The notes: generated by a model from the sequence alone, not told the origin. DNA of 21,720 bases from an uncultured Clostridium sp. (GCA_900550335.1 URRU01000010.1:1-21720); one strand, 5' to 3'. Counted from the first letter of the stretch, positions 1-7,882 are shown. Made by a program: numbers and translations.

Positions 1-75
1 TTTGATATACTATTTTTCATTATTATAGTATTTATTGAATTTAAAGATAGATTTTCTTTAAAAGATAAGGAGTGA
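1..75 (+). CDS. C-terminal tail of a probable membrane protein (partial)
   Basis: Frame 1 is open from the left edge to a TGA at 73-75, giving a 24-residue tail: a hydrophobic stretch (ILFFIIVFIEF) followed by a charged end (KDRFSLKDKE). This looks like the last membrane helix and cytoplasmic tail of an integral membrane protein. The next gene starts 6 bp after the stop, and its ribosome-binding site (AAGGAG) lies inside this tail, so the two are probably cotranscribed. The tail resembles the end of that neighbour (also a helix, then a Lys/Asp-rich end finishing KKE), so a tandem paralogue is possible. The sequence is too short to identify a family. Confidence 0.55.
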   Translation, partial: FDILFFIIIVFIEFKDRFSLKDKE

Positions 76-81
76 TAGTTC

Positions 82-552
82 ATGTTGTTTGAAAAATTTT
101 TTGATAAAATAAACGAAAAATATATAGATAAAATAAATTTTGAAAGTGTATTTAAAATTGCTATCTGGGCTATGAGTGCATACATTCCACTAGCAATTTT
201 TATATCTATTATTTCTGGCGATAAATCACTAATACTAAAAATCAATAGTCCTATAGCGTATTTAAAAATTTTTATCCTTTTTGTATTTTGCTATATTTTA
301 TCTTATTTAGCAATAAAGAAAGGACCTTTTAGTAATGATAGTAATATTAATTGGAATAATATCCTTTTAATTCATTGGGAAGCTATTATTTTAATATATC
401 TTCCAGTTAGTTCTTTAGTAGCTATGATTTTTAAAGACTTATCACTTTTAAAACCATACGAACCATTATCATATTTTAAAATATTCGTATGTATAGTATT
501 TTCTTACATATTAGCTTATATCGACTTAAAACGTTCTGATAAAAAAGAATAA
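82..552 (+). CDS. Small four-helix membrane protein with internal duplication
   Basis: This 156-residue protein is of no family I recognise. An AAGGAG site lies 9 nt before the ATG. After a charged N-terminus (1-25) there are about four hydrophobic segments, near 26-45, 58-78, 94-117 and 129-148, and a charged tail (RSDKKE). The second half repeats the first. YIPLAIFISII at 34-44 matches YLPVSSLVAMI at 106-116. SPIAYLKIFILFVFCYILSY at 56-75 matches EPLSYFKIFVCIVFSYILAY at 127-146. Each half is thus a pair of helices joined by a polar loop with a conserved Pro-x2-Tyr-x-Lys-Ile-Phe motif. It follows a partial membrane-protein gene closely and ends at a shared terminator facing pilT. I infer an integral inner-membrane protein and cannot assign a function. 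Confidence 0.8.
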   Translation: MLFEKFFDKINEKYIDKINFESVFKIAIWAMSAYIPLAIFISIISGDKSLILKINSPIAYLKIFILFVFCYILSYLAIKKGPFSNDSNINWNNILLIHWEAIILIYLPVSSLVAMIFKDLSLLKPYEPLSYFKIFVCIVFSYILAYIDLKRSDKKE

Positions 553-560
553 CACATATA

Positions 561-601
561 AAAAGACCAACAGATTATCAATTTTAATCCGTTGGTCTTT
601 T
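561..601. terminator. Bidirectional intrinsic terminator
   Basis: A 17-bp inverted repeat (561-577 with 585-601, one A/C mismatch) has a 7-nt loop. The stem core is GACCAAC/GTTGGTC, flanked by A-run and T-run. It lies between the convergent membrane-protein gene and pilT and can serve both. Confidence 0.85.
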
Positions 602-602
602 C

Positions 603-1802
603 TTATCTATTCTTTATTTCATCTAAATATATTTCCTCGGAAATAATTCCATCTCGATACAATGTTTCTATCTGATCCTCAAACATCTGCATTCCGTATT
701 TCTTACCAGTTTTTATCATATCATCGATACTCTCATCCTTTCCCTCTCTTATCATAGCTGCTATTGAGTTTGTATTTTTCATAATTTCAAATATAGCTCT
801 TCGTCCATTATTTGCTTTTACAAGTCTTTGAGAAAATACATATCTAAGCTGATTAGCCAAAAGCCCCCTTATCTCTTTATGCCTTTCAGCTTCAAATAGA
901 TTCACTATCCTATCTATCGCCTCAGATGCTTTAGATGTATGAACTGTAGATAGTACAAGATGTCCTGTTTCAGATGCAGAGAGAGCAGTTTCAACAGTCT
1001 TTTTATCTCTTATTTCTCCAATCATTATAACATCTGGATCTTGTCTTAAAGCTGATTTCAATCCTTCTAAAAAGTCTACTGTATCTTTTCCACATTCTCT
1101 TTGACTTATTATGCTTTTATCACTCTTATGCAAATATTCTATAGGCTCTTCTAAAGTGATAATATGTTTCTTTGATGTTTTGTTTATTCTATCTATTATT
1201 GCAGCAAGAGTAGTACTTTTTCCACTTCCTGTAGCTCCTGTTATCAATATTATTCCACTTTTTAAATCACCAGAATTACATACTATATCTGGAATATTCA
1301 ATTCCTTTGCTGTTTTTACATGACCTGGAATTAACCTAATTGATATACAATCTCCCCCATTCCGTCTATAGATATTAACCCTTATTCTAAAAAAGTTTTT
1401 ATCCTCTTTATTTAGTTCATCTTTATTTAGTTCTACATTGTAAAAACTAGACTCTTTAACATCCTCTTTTATATATCTATTTATATCATTTCCCATAATC
1501 TTATTATTTTTTGTATCGTTATTTTCTATTTCATTTTCTAAATCTACAAAGTCAAAATCCCTAGAAAAATCTATCTCGCCACATTCTTCATCAAGATATT
1601 TTTCGTATCTCTTTCTAAGCTTAATTTCTTCACTTCCTATTAAATCATCGCAAAACTTCCTACAAAGATCACTATTTACAACTTTTGCTGAATATCTCGT
1701 TAGCTCTCCGTCAATTCTCAAAGTTATATAATCGTTGCAGATTATATGAATATCAGATGCGTTAAATCTCTTAGCATTTAAAATTACTTCCTTTATGTTC
1801 AT
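603..1802 (-). CDS. pilT: PilT-type type IV pilus retraction ATPase
   Basis: This is a 399-residue cytoplasmic secretion ATPase of the PilT group, expected to power pilus retraction by disassembling pilin at the base. Seen: the N-terminal SDIHI motif (16-20), Walker A GATGSGKST (189-197), the Asp box ITLEEPIEYLH (215-225), Walker B DPDVIMIGEIRD (255-266), the His box TGHLVLSTVHT (279-289) and a C-terminal AAMIREGK resembling PilT's AIRNLIRE motif. Family members are usually about 345-370 residues. The extra length is an acidic, Asn/Lys-rich insertion at about 85-135, between the N-terminal domain's EIDFSRDFDF and its last strand FRIRVNIYRRNGG. The start has GAGAGGTG 6 nt upstream. No other pilus gene is visible, and it lies downstream of prs behind a terminator, so it probably has its own promoter. 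PilT rather than PilB is supported by the C-terminal motif and the absence of a PilB-type zinc-binding cysteine cluster. Confidence 0.88.
   Translation of the reverse strand: MNIKEVILNAKRFNASDIHIICNDYITLRIDGELTRYSAKVVNSDLCRKFCDDLIGSEEIKLRKRYEKYLDEECGEIDFSRDFDFVDLENEIENNDTKNNKIMGNDINRYIKEDVKESSFYNVELNKDELNKEDKNFFRIRVNIYRRNGGDCISIRLIPGHVKTAKELNIPDIVCNSGDLKSGIILITGATGSGKSTTLAAIIDRINKTSKKHIITLEEPIEYLHKSDKSIISQRECGKDTVDFLEGLKSALRQDPDVIMIGEIRDKKTVETALSASETGHLVLSTVHTSKASEAIDRIVNLFEAERHKEIRGLLANQLRYVFSQRLVKANNGRRAIFEIMKNTNSIAAMIREGKDESIDDMIKTGKKYGMQMFEDQIETLYRDGIISEEIYLDEIKNR
1405..1434. repeat. 15-bp tandem duplication inside pilT
   Basis: Two adjacent copies of TCTTTATTTAGTTCA (second copy ends in T; 14 of 15 bases match) encode the repeated residues ELNKD-ELNKE. 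They lie within the low-complexity insertion of PilT, which suggests the insertion grew by slippage. Confidence 0.8.
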
Positions 1803-1898
1803 AATTCACCTCTCAAATAATTTATAATAGATAAATTTTTCTTATTATTAGATAAATTTATTTTATCTATTTTGTTTCCTCTATTCATATAATCTACA

Positions 1899-1904
1899 AT
1901 TATA
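1899..1904 (-). promoter_or_regulatory. Possible pilT -10 element
   Basis: TATAAT on the - strand lies about 95 bp upstream of the pilT start, just past the prs terminator. A weak TTGCTT lies 19 nt further upstream, which is longer than ideal spacing. The region is so AT-rich that chance matches are common. Confidence 0.3.
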
Positions 1905-1930
1905 TTCTTTTTTACACATTTCTAAGCAAC

Positions 1931-2007
1931 AAAAAAGAGGAGCTAACTCCAAATAGTACATCTGTCGCCTGAATAGGCGCAAGTACTATTAGAGTTTCTC
2001 CTCTTTC
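1931..2007 (-). terminator. Composite three-tier terminator after prs
   Basis: Read on the - strand, this 77-nt element begins just after the prs stop. The basal stem is AAAGAGGAG/CTCCTCTTT, the middle stem is ACTC-AATAGTAC/GTACTATT-GAGT with a small internal loop, and the apical hairpin is CGCCT/AGGCG with a 4-nt loop. A T6 run follows on the - strand. It separates purR-glmU-prs from pilT. It is much more elaborate than the simple terminators elsewhere in the window. Confidence 0.8.
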
Positions 2008-2024
2008 TACTTACTTATATTCAA

Positions 2025-2975
2025 TTAGAATAATTCACTTACTGATTTGTTGCTGAATATTTTATCTATAGCTTCTGCAAATATAGGAGCTACTGATTTA
2101 ACTTTTATTTTTTCTATCTGTTTTTCTTCTGGTAACTGTATAGTATCAAGAACAACTAATTCTTTCATTGAAGAATTTTCTATTCTTTCTATAGCTGGAC
2201 CTGATAAAACAGCGTGTGTACAGCAAACGTAAACATCTTTAGCACCGAATTTTTTAACTGCTTCAACTGCATTTACTATTGTTCCTGCAGTATCTATCAT
2301 ATCGTCAAGAAGTATTACGTTTTTACCTTCAACCTCACCTATTAAGTTCATAACTTCACATACATTTGGTCTTGGTCTTCTTTTGTCTATTATAGCTATT
2401 GGCACTTCACCATTTAATGAATTAGCAAATTTTCTAGATCTTGTAACACTACCAAGGTCAGGAGATACTACTACTAAATCTTCTATATTTTTTTCATTGA
2501 AGTATTCAGATAGTAATGGACCACCTAGTAAGTGATCTAGAGGTATATCGAAGTATCCCTGTATCTGAGATGCATGTAAGTCCATAGTTAAGACTCTATC
2601 TGCACCAGCTGCTACTATTAAGTTAGCAACTAATTTAGCTGTGATTGGATCTCTTGCTTTCGCTTTTCTGTCCTGTCTTGCATAACCATAGTATGGTATT
2701 ACAGCAGTTATTCTTCCTGCAGATGCTCTCTTAAGTGCATCTATCATTATTAATAATTCCATTAAGTTGTTGTTTACCGGACTGTTAGTAGACTGAACAA
2801 CGAAAACGTCGCAACCTCTTACAGTTTCGTTCATATTAACACATATTTCACCGTCGCTGAATGTTCCAACTTCACAGTCAAGAACTGGTACGTTTAACTG
2901 TTTAGCTATTTTTTCAGCTAACTCTTTAGATGCGTTACCGGCAAGTATTTTGATTTCGCTACCGCTAGTATTCAT
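2025..2975 (-). CDS. prs: Ribose-phosphate pyrophosphokinase (PRPP synthase)
   Basis: This enzyme makes 5-phosphoribosyl-1-pyrophosphate from ribose 5-phosphate and ATP, feeding purine, pyrimidine, NAD, histidine and tryptophan synthesis. The 316 residues are full length for the class I bacterial enzyme. Seen: the catalytic flexible loop around [17 protein letters not shown] (98-114), the [12 protein letters not shown] region (131-142), [11 protein letters not shown] (171-181), the KRRPRPN signature (198-204) and the PRPP-binding loop [13 protein letters not shown] (220-232). GGAGGG lies about 8 nt before the ATG. It is the last gene of purR-glmU-prs, 90 bp after glmU with no terminator between. 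Because its product PRPP is the co-inducer of PurR-type repressors, the neighbourhood links enzyme and sensor. Confidence 0.97.
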   Translation of the reverse strand: MNTSGSEIKILAGNASKELAEKIAKQLNVPVLDCEVGTFSDGEICVNMNETVRGCDVFVVQSTNSPVNNNLMELLIMIDALKRASAGRITAVIPYYGYARQDRKAKARDPITAKLVANLIVAAGADRVLTMDLHASQIQGYFDIPLDHLLGGPLLSEYFNEKNIEDLVVVSPDLGSVTRSRKFANSLNGEVPIAIIDKRRPRPNVCEVMNLIGEVEGKNVILLDDMIDTAGTIVNAVEAVKKFGAKDVYVCCTHAVLSGPAIERIENSSMKELVVLDTIQLPEEKQIEKIKVKSVAPIFAEAIDKIFSNKSVSELF

Positions 2976-3065
2976 TTAGTTAACCCTCCAAACATTTTTT
3001 ACAATATATAACTATTTAAACCAAAAGTTTAAAAAGAAATCAAGTTTAATTAATATCCCAAGATA

Positions 3066-4469
3066 TTATTTTTTATTTTTTGCTTTTTCTTCAGATAATT
3101 TCTTATCTCTAGCTTCTTTTTTATCCATCCAATTTTCTTTTATGCACTGTCTCTGTCTTGCTATTGCAAGTGCTCTTCCTGGAACATCATCTGTTATTGT
3201 AGAACCAGTAGCTATATATCCCTGTTCTTCAACAGTAACTGGAGCTACTAGATTTGAGTTTGATCCTATAAATGCATTATCTTTTACTACTGATCTGAAT
3301 TTATGTACACCATCGTAGTTTACAAATACAACTCCACATCCTACATTTACATTTTTACCTACTTCAGCATCTCCTATGTAAGATAAGTGTGATGCTTTAG
3401 AGCCATCGCCGAATTTAGCATTTTTGATTTCAACGAAATCTCCTACTTTACATCCATTTCCTACATCTGCTTTAGGTCTTAGGTATGCGTATGGTCCAAC
3501 TTTTGTGTTTTCTCCAACTTTAGCTTCTAATAAAGTAGATATTTTTATTTCTGTTCCATTTCCAACTATTGAATCAGTTATTGATGAATTCATACCTATT
3601 ATACAGTCAGATCCTATTTTTGTTTTACCAACTAAATTAACTCCTGGGTACACTATTGTATCATTTCCTATTTCTACATCAGCTTCTATGTATGTAGTAT
3701 CAGGATCTATCATAGTTACACCATTTGCCATGTGGAATTCATTTATTCTTTTTCTCATTGCTTTTTCAGCCTGAGAAAGCTGTAATCTTGAGTTTACACC
3801 CATTAATTCTTCTATTGAAGAACCTGCAAATGCTCCAACCTTTAGAGATTTTTCTCTCATTACTTTTATAGCATCTGGAAGATAGTATTCTCCCTGAGCG
3901 TTGTCGTTGTTTATTTCTTTTAAAGCTTCTTTTAGGCTTTTACCGTTGAAGCAGTATATTCCTGAGTTTATTTCTTTTACTAGTTTTTCTTCTTCACTAG
4001 CATCTTTCTGTTCTACTATCTTTAGTAGGTCTCCATTTTCATCTCTTATTATTCTTCCATATCCTGTAGGGTCTTCTACTATTGTTGAAAGAACTGTAGT
4101 GTGGCAGTTGTTTTCAACATGGTATTCGAATAATTTTTTAAGAGTATCTTCTTTTATAAGTGGAGTATCTCCACATAATACTACTATAGTATCTTCATCT
4201 TCTATATATTCTTCAGCCATTCTTACAGCATGTGCTGTTCCTAGCTGTTCTGTCTGCATAACTGTTATTATATCGTCTGAAAGTCTTTCTCTTACGGCTT
4301 CAGCTCCATGCCCAAGAACTACTATAGTTTCTTCTACTCCAGATTTTTTAGAAGTATCAACTACATGGTTTACCATCTCTTTACCACATACTTTATGTAT
4401 TACTTTTGGGTATTTTGATTTCATTCTTGTTCCCTTGCCCGCAGCAAGTATTATTGACTTAAATTTCAT
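3066..4469 (-). CDS. glmU: Bifunctional GlmU: GlcN-1-P acetyltransferase / UDP-GlcNAc pyrophosphorylase
   Basis: This cytoplasmic enzyme acetylates glucosamine 1-phosphate and then transfers UMP from UTP to give UDP-GlcNAc, the precursor of peptidoglycan and teichoic-acid linkage units. The 467 residues are full length. Seen: the N-terminal uridyltransferase signature LAAGKGTRMKSKYPK (8-22), QTEQLGTAHA (72-81) and CGDTPL (about 100-105); then, from about 250, a left-handed beta-helix of hexapeptide repeats carrying the acetyltransferase segment KASHLSYIGDAEVG. The C-terminus is a Lys-rich tail. GGAGAG precedes the ATG. It lies 92 bp after purR and 90 bp before prs in the same direction. In many Firmicutes spoVG precedes glmU; it is not here. 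Confidence 0.97.
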   Translation of the reverse strand: MKFKSIILAAGKGTRMKSKYPKVIHKVCGKEMVNHVVDTSKKSGVEETIVVLGHGAEAVRERLSDDIITVMQTEQLGTAHAVRMAEEYIEDEDTIVVLCGDTPLIKEDTLKKLFEYHVENNCHTTVLSTIVEDPTGYGRIIRDENGDLLKIVEQKDASEEEKLVKEINSGIYCFNGKSLKEALKEINNDNAQGEYYLPDAIKVMREKSLKVGAFAGSSIEELMGVNSRLQLSQAEKAMRKRINEFHMANGVTMIDPDTTYIEADVEIGNDTIVYPGVNLVGKTKIGSDCIIGMNSSITDSIVGNGTEIKISTLLEAKVGENTKVGPYAYLRPKADVGNGCKVGDFVEIKNAKFGDGSKASHLSYIGDAEVGKNVNVGCGVVFVNYDGVHKFRSVVKDNAFIGSNSNLVAPVTVEEQGYIATGSTITDDVPGRALAIARQRQCIKENWMDKKEARDKKLSEEKAKNKK

Positions 4470-4561
4470 TTAACATCTCTCCATTGACTAATTCGTTTAT
4501 TTTTTAAGATTTAATTTAATAAAAAATTACATTATTATCTTTAAATATATCACTTTTTAGG

Positions 4562-5410
4562 CTAAATGTACATATCTTCCGTATCTTCTTCTGTTTCAGT
4601 ATCAGCCAAAATTTCTCTATTTGGCTCTACTATTATCTCATTTCCCTGAACATCAAGCTGTATTAATGATATATAGTCATCAACCATTTTTTCTTCCGGT
4701 TTCATAGTAGATATAAATACACCGATTCCAATTACTTCCGCACTAAATTCTTTCATTAGGTCTATCATACCTTTTATAGTTCCTCCACCTCTCATGAAGT
4801 CATCTATTATAATAACCTTACTATCTGGTTTTAGAGCTTTTCTAGGTAAGCTCATACTTTCTAATTTCCCACTATTTCCGCTGACATATGTCATACTAAG
4901 TGTAGGTCCTTCGGATACCTTTATGTCTTTTCTTATGATTACTAATGGTAAGTTCATAGCATTTGCAGTCATAAGAGCCATTGGAATACCTTTAGTTTCC
5001 ATTGTAACAACATAATCAGCATCAGTATAATCTATATTAGAGGCAAATATCTTTCCTATTTTTGAAACAGTTCCAGGATCATAGATAAGGTCTATTAGGT
5101 ATAAAAATCCACCTGATAATATTCTTCCTTCATCTTTAATTCTGTTACAAAGTTCCATTAAAAATTCTGCATTTTCTTGTTTAGATGTTTTTGGTATGTA
5201 TTTTACTCCACCAGCCGCTCCTGATATTGTTATTACTTTTCCTAAATGTAGTTTTTCAAATACACTTTTAACAACAAGAAGGTCTTCACTTATTGTAGAC
5301 TTAGCTGCATTAAACTGATTTGTAAAATAGCTAAGAGTGTATATTTTGTTCGGGTTATCAGATAGTATCTTAACTATCGCTCCTATTCTTTCCGTTCTTT
5401 TAAATTTCAT
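4562..5410 (-). CDS. purR: PurR-type purine operon repressor
   Basis: This is a repressor of the Bacillus PurR family, which binds PurBox DNA near purine genes and is released by PRPP. Of the 282 residues, the N-terminal 75 form the winged-helix DNA-binding domain (KRTERIGAIVKIL; TISEDLLVVK near 39-48). The rest is a type I phosphoribosyltransferase fold with the PRPP loop VIIIDDFMRGGGT (199-211) but no separate catalytic role expected. The tail (ADTETEEDTEDMYI) is unusually acidic. A GGGGGAAA site lies 6 nt before the ATG. It is the first gene of purR-glmU-prs and is divergent from murC. Autoregulation is plausible, since a CGAAC-containing box lies in the shared upstream gap, but this is inferred. 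Confidence 0.95.
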   Translation of the reverse strand: MKFKRTERIGAIVKILSDNPNKIYTLSYFTNQFNAAKSTISEDLLVVKSVFEKLHLGKVITISGAAGGVKYIPKTSKQENAEFLMELCNRIKDEGRILSGGFLYLIDLIYDPGTVSKIGKIFASNIDYTDADYVVTMETKGIPMALMTANAMNLPLVIIRKDIKVSEGPTLSMTYVSGNSGKLESMSLPRKALKPDSKVIIIDDFMRGGGTIKGMIDLMKEFSAEVIGIGVFISTMKPEEKMVDDYISLIQLDVQGNEIIVEPNREILADTETEEDTEDMYI

Positions 5411-5472
5411 AATCTATTTCCCCCTGCTGGTTCTTAATCGCCGTTAAAACTGATGCACAACAAATTTACTTG

Positions 5473-5481
5473 TGATATAAT
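5473..5481 (+). promoter_or_regulatory. Extended -10 promoter, probable murC promoter
   Basis: TGATATAAT on the + strand is a perfect extended -10. No good -35 is visible, which an extended -10 can tolerate. The predicted start near 5488 gives murC an untranslated leader of about 130 nt. Confidence 0.55.
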
Positions 5482-5528
5482 AATTACTATGTTGATAATA
5501 CAGTTTTGTCTTTTGTTGTATAATTTCG

Positions 5529-5542
5529 TGTGTTCGAGAAAT
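5529..5542 (-). promoter_or_regulatory. Possible PurR box
   Basis: ATTTCTCGAACACA on the - strand carries the CGAAC core of Bacillus PurBoxes (consensus AWWWCCGAACWWT) but departs from the flanks. A partner box in inverted orientation at the usual spacing is not evident. It lies between the two face-to-face promoters. Confidence 0.3.
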
Positions 5543-5557
5543 ATCGCACATTATCTT

Positions 5558-5566
5558 ATTATATCA
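5558..5566 (-). promoter_or_regulatory. Extended -10 promoter, probable purR promoter
   Basis: TGATATAAT on the - strand is the mirror copy of the murC candidate and points toward purR. The predicted start near 5551 gives a purR leader of about 140 nt that would overlap the murC leader in antisense for roughly 60 nt. Confidence 0.55.
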
Positions 5567-5618
5567 CAAAAACGTTCATATTGTATTACTTTATATAAAA
5601 GAAAGGGTTGTTTTTATC

Positions 5619-6986
5619 ATGAATATACATTTCATAGGAATCGGCGGAATCAGTATGAGTGCATTAGCTGAAATCTGCCTTAACAAAGGATATCATGTTT
5701 CAGGTTCTGACTCTCAGGAATCACCTATGACAGAAAAACTTAGAAATCAAGGTGCTGAAATATTTATAGGACAGAGAAAAGAAAATATTTCTGACGATGT
5801 AAACATGGTTGTTTATACAGCTGCTATACACCCTGATAATGAAGAGCTTATGGCTGCTAGAAAGAAAAATAAACTAATTGTAAATAGAGCTGCTTTTTTA
5901 GGACAGATAATGAGAGAGTATAAAAACTCTATCGCAGTATCTGGTACTCACGGAAAAACATCTACAACATCAATGCTTTCAGCTATATTTGAATACGCAG
6001 ACTTAGATCCTACAATACTTGTAGGTGGTAACCTAAGTATGATAGGTGGTAATGTCAAAATAGGACATTCTAATCACTTTATAACAGAAGCTTGTGAATA
6101 CGTAGATAGTTTCCTAAACTTCAATCCAAAAATATCTATAGTTTTAAATATAGAAGAAGACCATCTTGACTATTTCTCAGGAATAGATGAAATCAAAGCT
6201 TCATTCAATAAATTTGGTAAGCTTTTACCTCCTGATGGATACTTCATAATAAATGGAGATGATGAAAACACAGCTGATATACTTTACGATGTAAAAGCTA
6301 CAGTTATAAAATACGGTAGCAATAAAGATAACGATGCTGTAATCAAAAATATAGAATTTGATGAACTTGGATGTGGTATATTCGATTTAGTTTACAATGG
6401 AGAAGATTTAGGCAAATTTGAATTATCTGTTCGGGGACTTCACAACATATACAATGCTGTTGCAGCAATAATAACTTCTATAGTATCTGGTATAGATGTA
6501 GAAACTATAAAAAGAAATATTAAGAAATATAGAGGTGTTGGAAGAAGATTTGAGTTTAAAGGAAAATACAACGGAGCAACTGTTGTAGATGACTACGCTC
6601 ACCATCCAACAGAACTAAAATCTACTCTTTCTACAGCTAAAAGAATTAAAAAGAATAGATTATGGTGCATATTCCAGCCTCATACATATTCAAGAACTAA
6701 ATCACTACTTAATGAATTCTCAGACGCTTTCTTCGCAGCTGATAAAGTTATCGTAACTGATATATACGCAGCTAGAGAAACTGACCCTGGTGATATTCAC
6801 TCTACAGATTTAGTTGAAAAACTATATCACAACAATATAGATGCTAAGTACATAAAAGAATTCGACGACATAGTAGAATATCTTGCTGACAATGTAGAGC
6901 CAGACGATTTTGTAATAACTGCAGGTGCTGGTCCTATATTCAAAGTCGCTGAAGCTCTTGTTGCTAAAGGAAATAAAAACAAATAA
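5619..6986 (+). CDS. murC: UDP-N-acetylmuramate--L-alanine ligase
   Basis: This cytoplasmic Mur ligase adds L-alanine to UDP-MurNAc using ATP, the first step of peptidoglycan stem-peptide synthesis. The 455 residues are full length. Seen: an N-terminal Rossmann-like UDP-binding domain starting [14 protein letters not shown] (4-17), the central ATP-binding loop GTHGKTSTT (109-117), EEDHLDYF in the middle domain, [20 protein letters not shown] and [10 protein letters not shown] in the C-terminal domain. AAGGG lies 12 nt before the ATG. It is a single + strand gene in a - strand region, divergent from purR and closed by a terminator. Its neighbour glmU supplies UDP-GlcNAc, upstream in the same cell-wall pathway. 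Confidence 0.97.
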   Translation: MNIHFIGIGGISMSALAEICLNKGYHVSGSDSQESPMTEKLRNQGAEIFIGQRKENISDDVNMVVYTAAIHPDNEELMAARKKNKLIVNRAAFLGQIMREYKNSIAVSGTHGKTSTTSMLSAIFEYADLDPTILVGGNLSMIGGNVKIGHSNHFITEACEYVDSFLNFNPKISIVLNIEEDHLDYFSGIDEIKASFNKFGKLLPPDGYFIINGDDENTADILYDVKATVIKYGSNKDNDAVIKNIEFDELGCGIFDLVYNGEDLGKFELSVRGLHNIYNAVAAIITSIVSGIDVETIKRNIKKYRGVGRRFEFKGKYNGATVVDDYAHHPTELKSTLSTAKRIKKNRLWCIFQPHTYSRTKSLLNEFSDAFFAADKVIVTDIYAARETDPGDIHSTDLVEKLYHNNIDAKYIKEFDDIVEYLADNVEPDDFVITAGAGPIFKVAEALVAKGNKNK

Positions 6987-6997
6987 TATAAAAAATT

Positions 6998-7030
6998 AAA
7001 GGAGCAATCGAATTTTTCGATTACTCCTTT
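6998..7030. terminator. Bidirectional intrinsic terminator
   Basis: A 15-bp stem with one C/A mismatch (6998-7012 with 7016-7030; core GGAG/CTCC and AATCGAA/TTCGATT) has a 3-nt loop, with T-runs on both strands. It separates murC from the converging membrane-anchored protein gene. Confidence 0.88.
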
Positions 7031-7034
7031 TTTA

Positions 7035-7841
7035 TTACTCTTTAAATATATTCTCTTTTATGTATTTGTACATATCATTGTACACTTCATAATAAGCCAC
7101 GTACTCGCCTTTTTCTCCAGAGATAATTTTTATATAATTAGGTCCCATAGTGTCAATTCTTATACTAAAGCCTTCCCCATCTATATAGACACTATAGTTA
7201 TATTTACTTTTTTCTCTAGCTTTTTCTGGTTGAACTTTTCCAACGTGTCTTTTGTACCTCATTTTACTAACTAGATTATTGTAGTTCCATTTGCGTAGAG
7301 TTTTTACATCTTCTCCTTTAGAAATGTGTACACTTTTCCATTTATTATCATTTATAGCAAAGTCAAAAGATGTATATATACTTTCATTTATAACCTTTTC
7401 AAAATCCTTCTTTTGAGAAACAGGAATTTTATAGTATTCTTCTTTTTCAACAGTATAAACTTTTAAAAAGTCTAAATCTGTAGAAAATTTTATCCCTGTT
7501 GAAGAGTATCCGCTATAAATTGGATCAAATGAAATAGCATTTCTAACCTTTCTAAATTCATTTAAATAATATTTATAATCTGTCCATCTATCTTTTTCAA
7601 TCTTTATGCTAGTGTCAGTCTTTTTATCTGAAATATAAACTTTCCCACTAGCTTTTAATTGAGTTAGTAGAGGTAATGTATTATCGGCTACATTTTCCTC
7701 CCGAACCAATTTATTATCTTCTTCCGCCTCGTTAGTTTCATATTTAGTAGCTGCAAAGAATCCCACTATATATATAACAAAGAATGCTATTACACCTAAA
7801 ACAATATAAAACCTTAACTTTGATTTCTTTTTAGTCGCCAA
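7035..7841 (-). CDS. Membrane-anchored extracytoplasmic protein of unknown function
   Basis: The 268 residues belong to no family I can name. A basic N-terminus (ATKKKSKLR) is followed by one hydrophobic helix at about 10-31 with no cleavage or lipobox motif, so a single-pass, N-in anchor is likely. The remaining 235 residues are charged and Tyr/Lys-rich, consistent with a folded domain outside the membrane; an acidic linker (ETNEAEEDNKLVREEN) joins it to the helix. The start is TTG, chosen because AGGGGG lies 8 nt upstream and no ATG fits. It is 41 bp after rsmA with no clear terminator between, so it may be cotranscribed with rnmV-rsmA. In spore-forming relatives this slot often holds yabG; this protein shows no resemblance to that protease. 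Confidence 0.8.
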   Translation of the reverse strand: MATKKKSKLRFYIVLGVIAFFVIYIVGFFAATKYETNEAEEDNKLVREENVADNTLPLLTQLKASGKVYISDKKTDTSIKIEKDRWTDYKYYLNEFRKVRNAISFDPIYSGYSSTGIKFSTDLDFLKVYTVEKEEYYKIPVSQKKDFEKVINESIYTSFDFAINDNKWKSVHISKGEDVKTLRKWNYNNLVSKMRYKRHVGKVQPEKAREKSKYNYSVYIDGEGFSIRIDTMGPNYIKIISGEKGEYVAYYEVYNDMYKYIKENIFKE

Positions 7842-7882
7842 TAACTCTACCCCCTTTCTAAAAAGTGTCCTTTTTTAGAGTA

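Larger units (their letters stand above)
5470..5569. repeat. Perfect 14-bp inverted repeat in the purR-murC gap
   Basis: TTGTGATATAATAA at 5470-5483 recurs exactly as its reverse complement at 5556-5569, with 72 bp between the arms. Each arm contains an extended -10 sequence (TGATATAAT), so the repeat brackets two promoters pointing toward each other. Confidence 0.9.

Noticed and set aside
1111..1323. A + strand frame opposite the pilT Walker region
   Set aside because: It is the reverse-strand shadow of conserved PilT motifs and has no independent start signals.
3901..4473. A 190-codon + strand frame opposite glmU
   Set aside because: It is the antisense shadow of a clearly recognised gene; its Ser/Ile/Phe-rich translation shows no motif.
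5453..5671. A 72-codon + strand frame across the purR-murC gap
   Set aside because: It overlaps the murC start in another frame, has no ribosome-binding site and its composition follows the AT-rich intergenic DNA. The gap is better explained by promoters.
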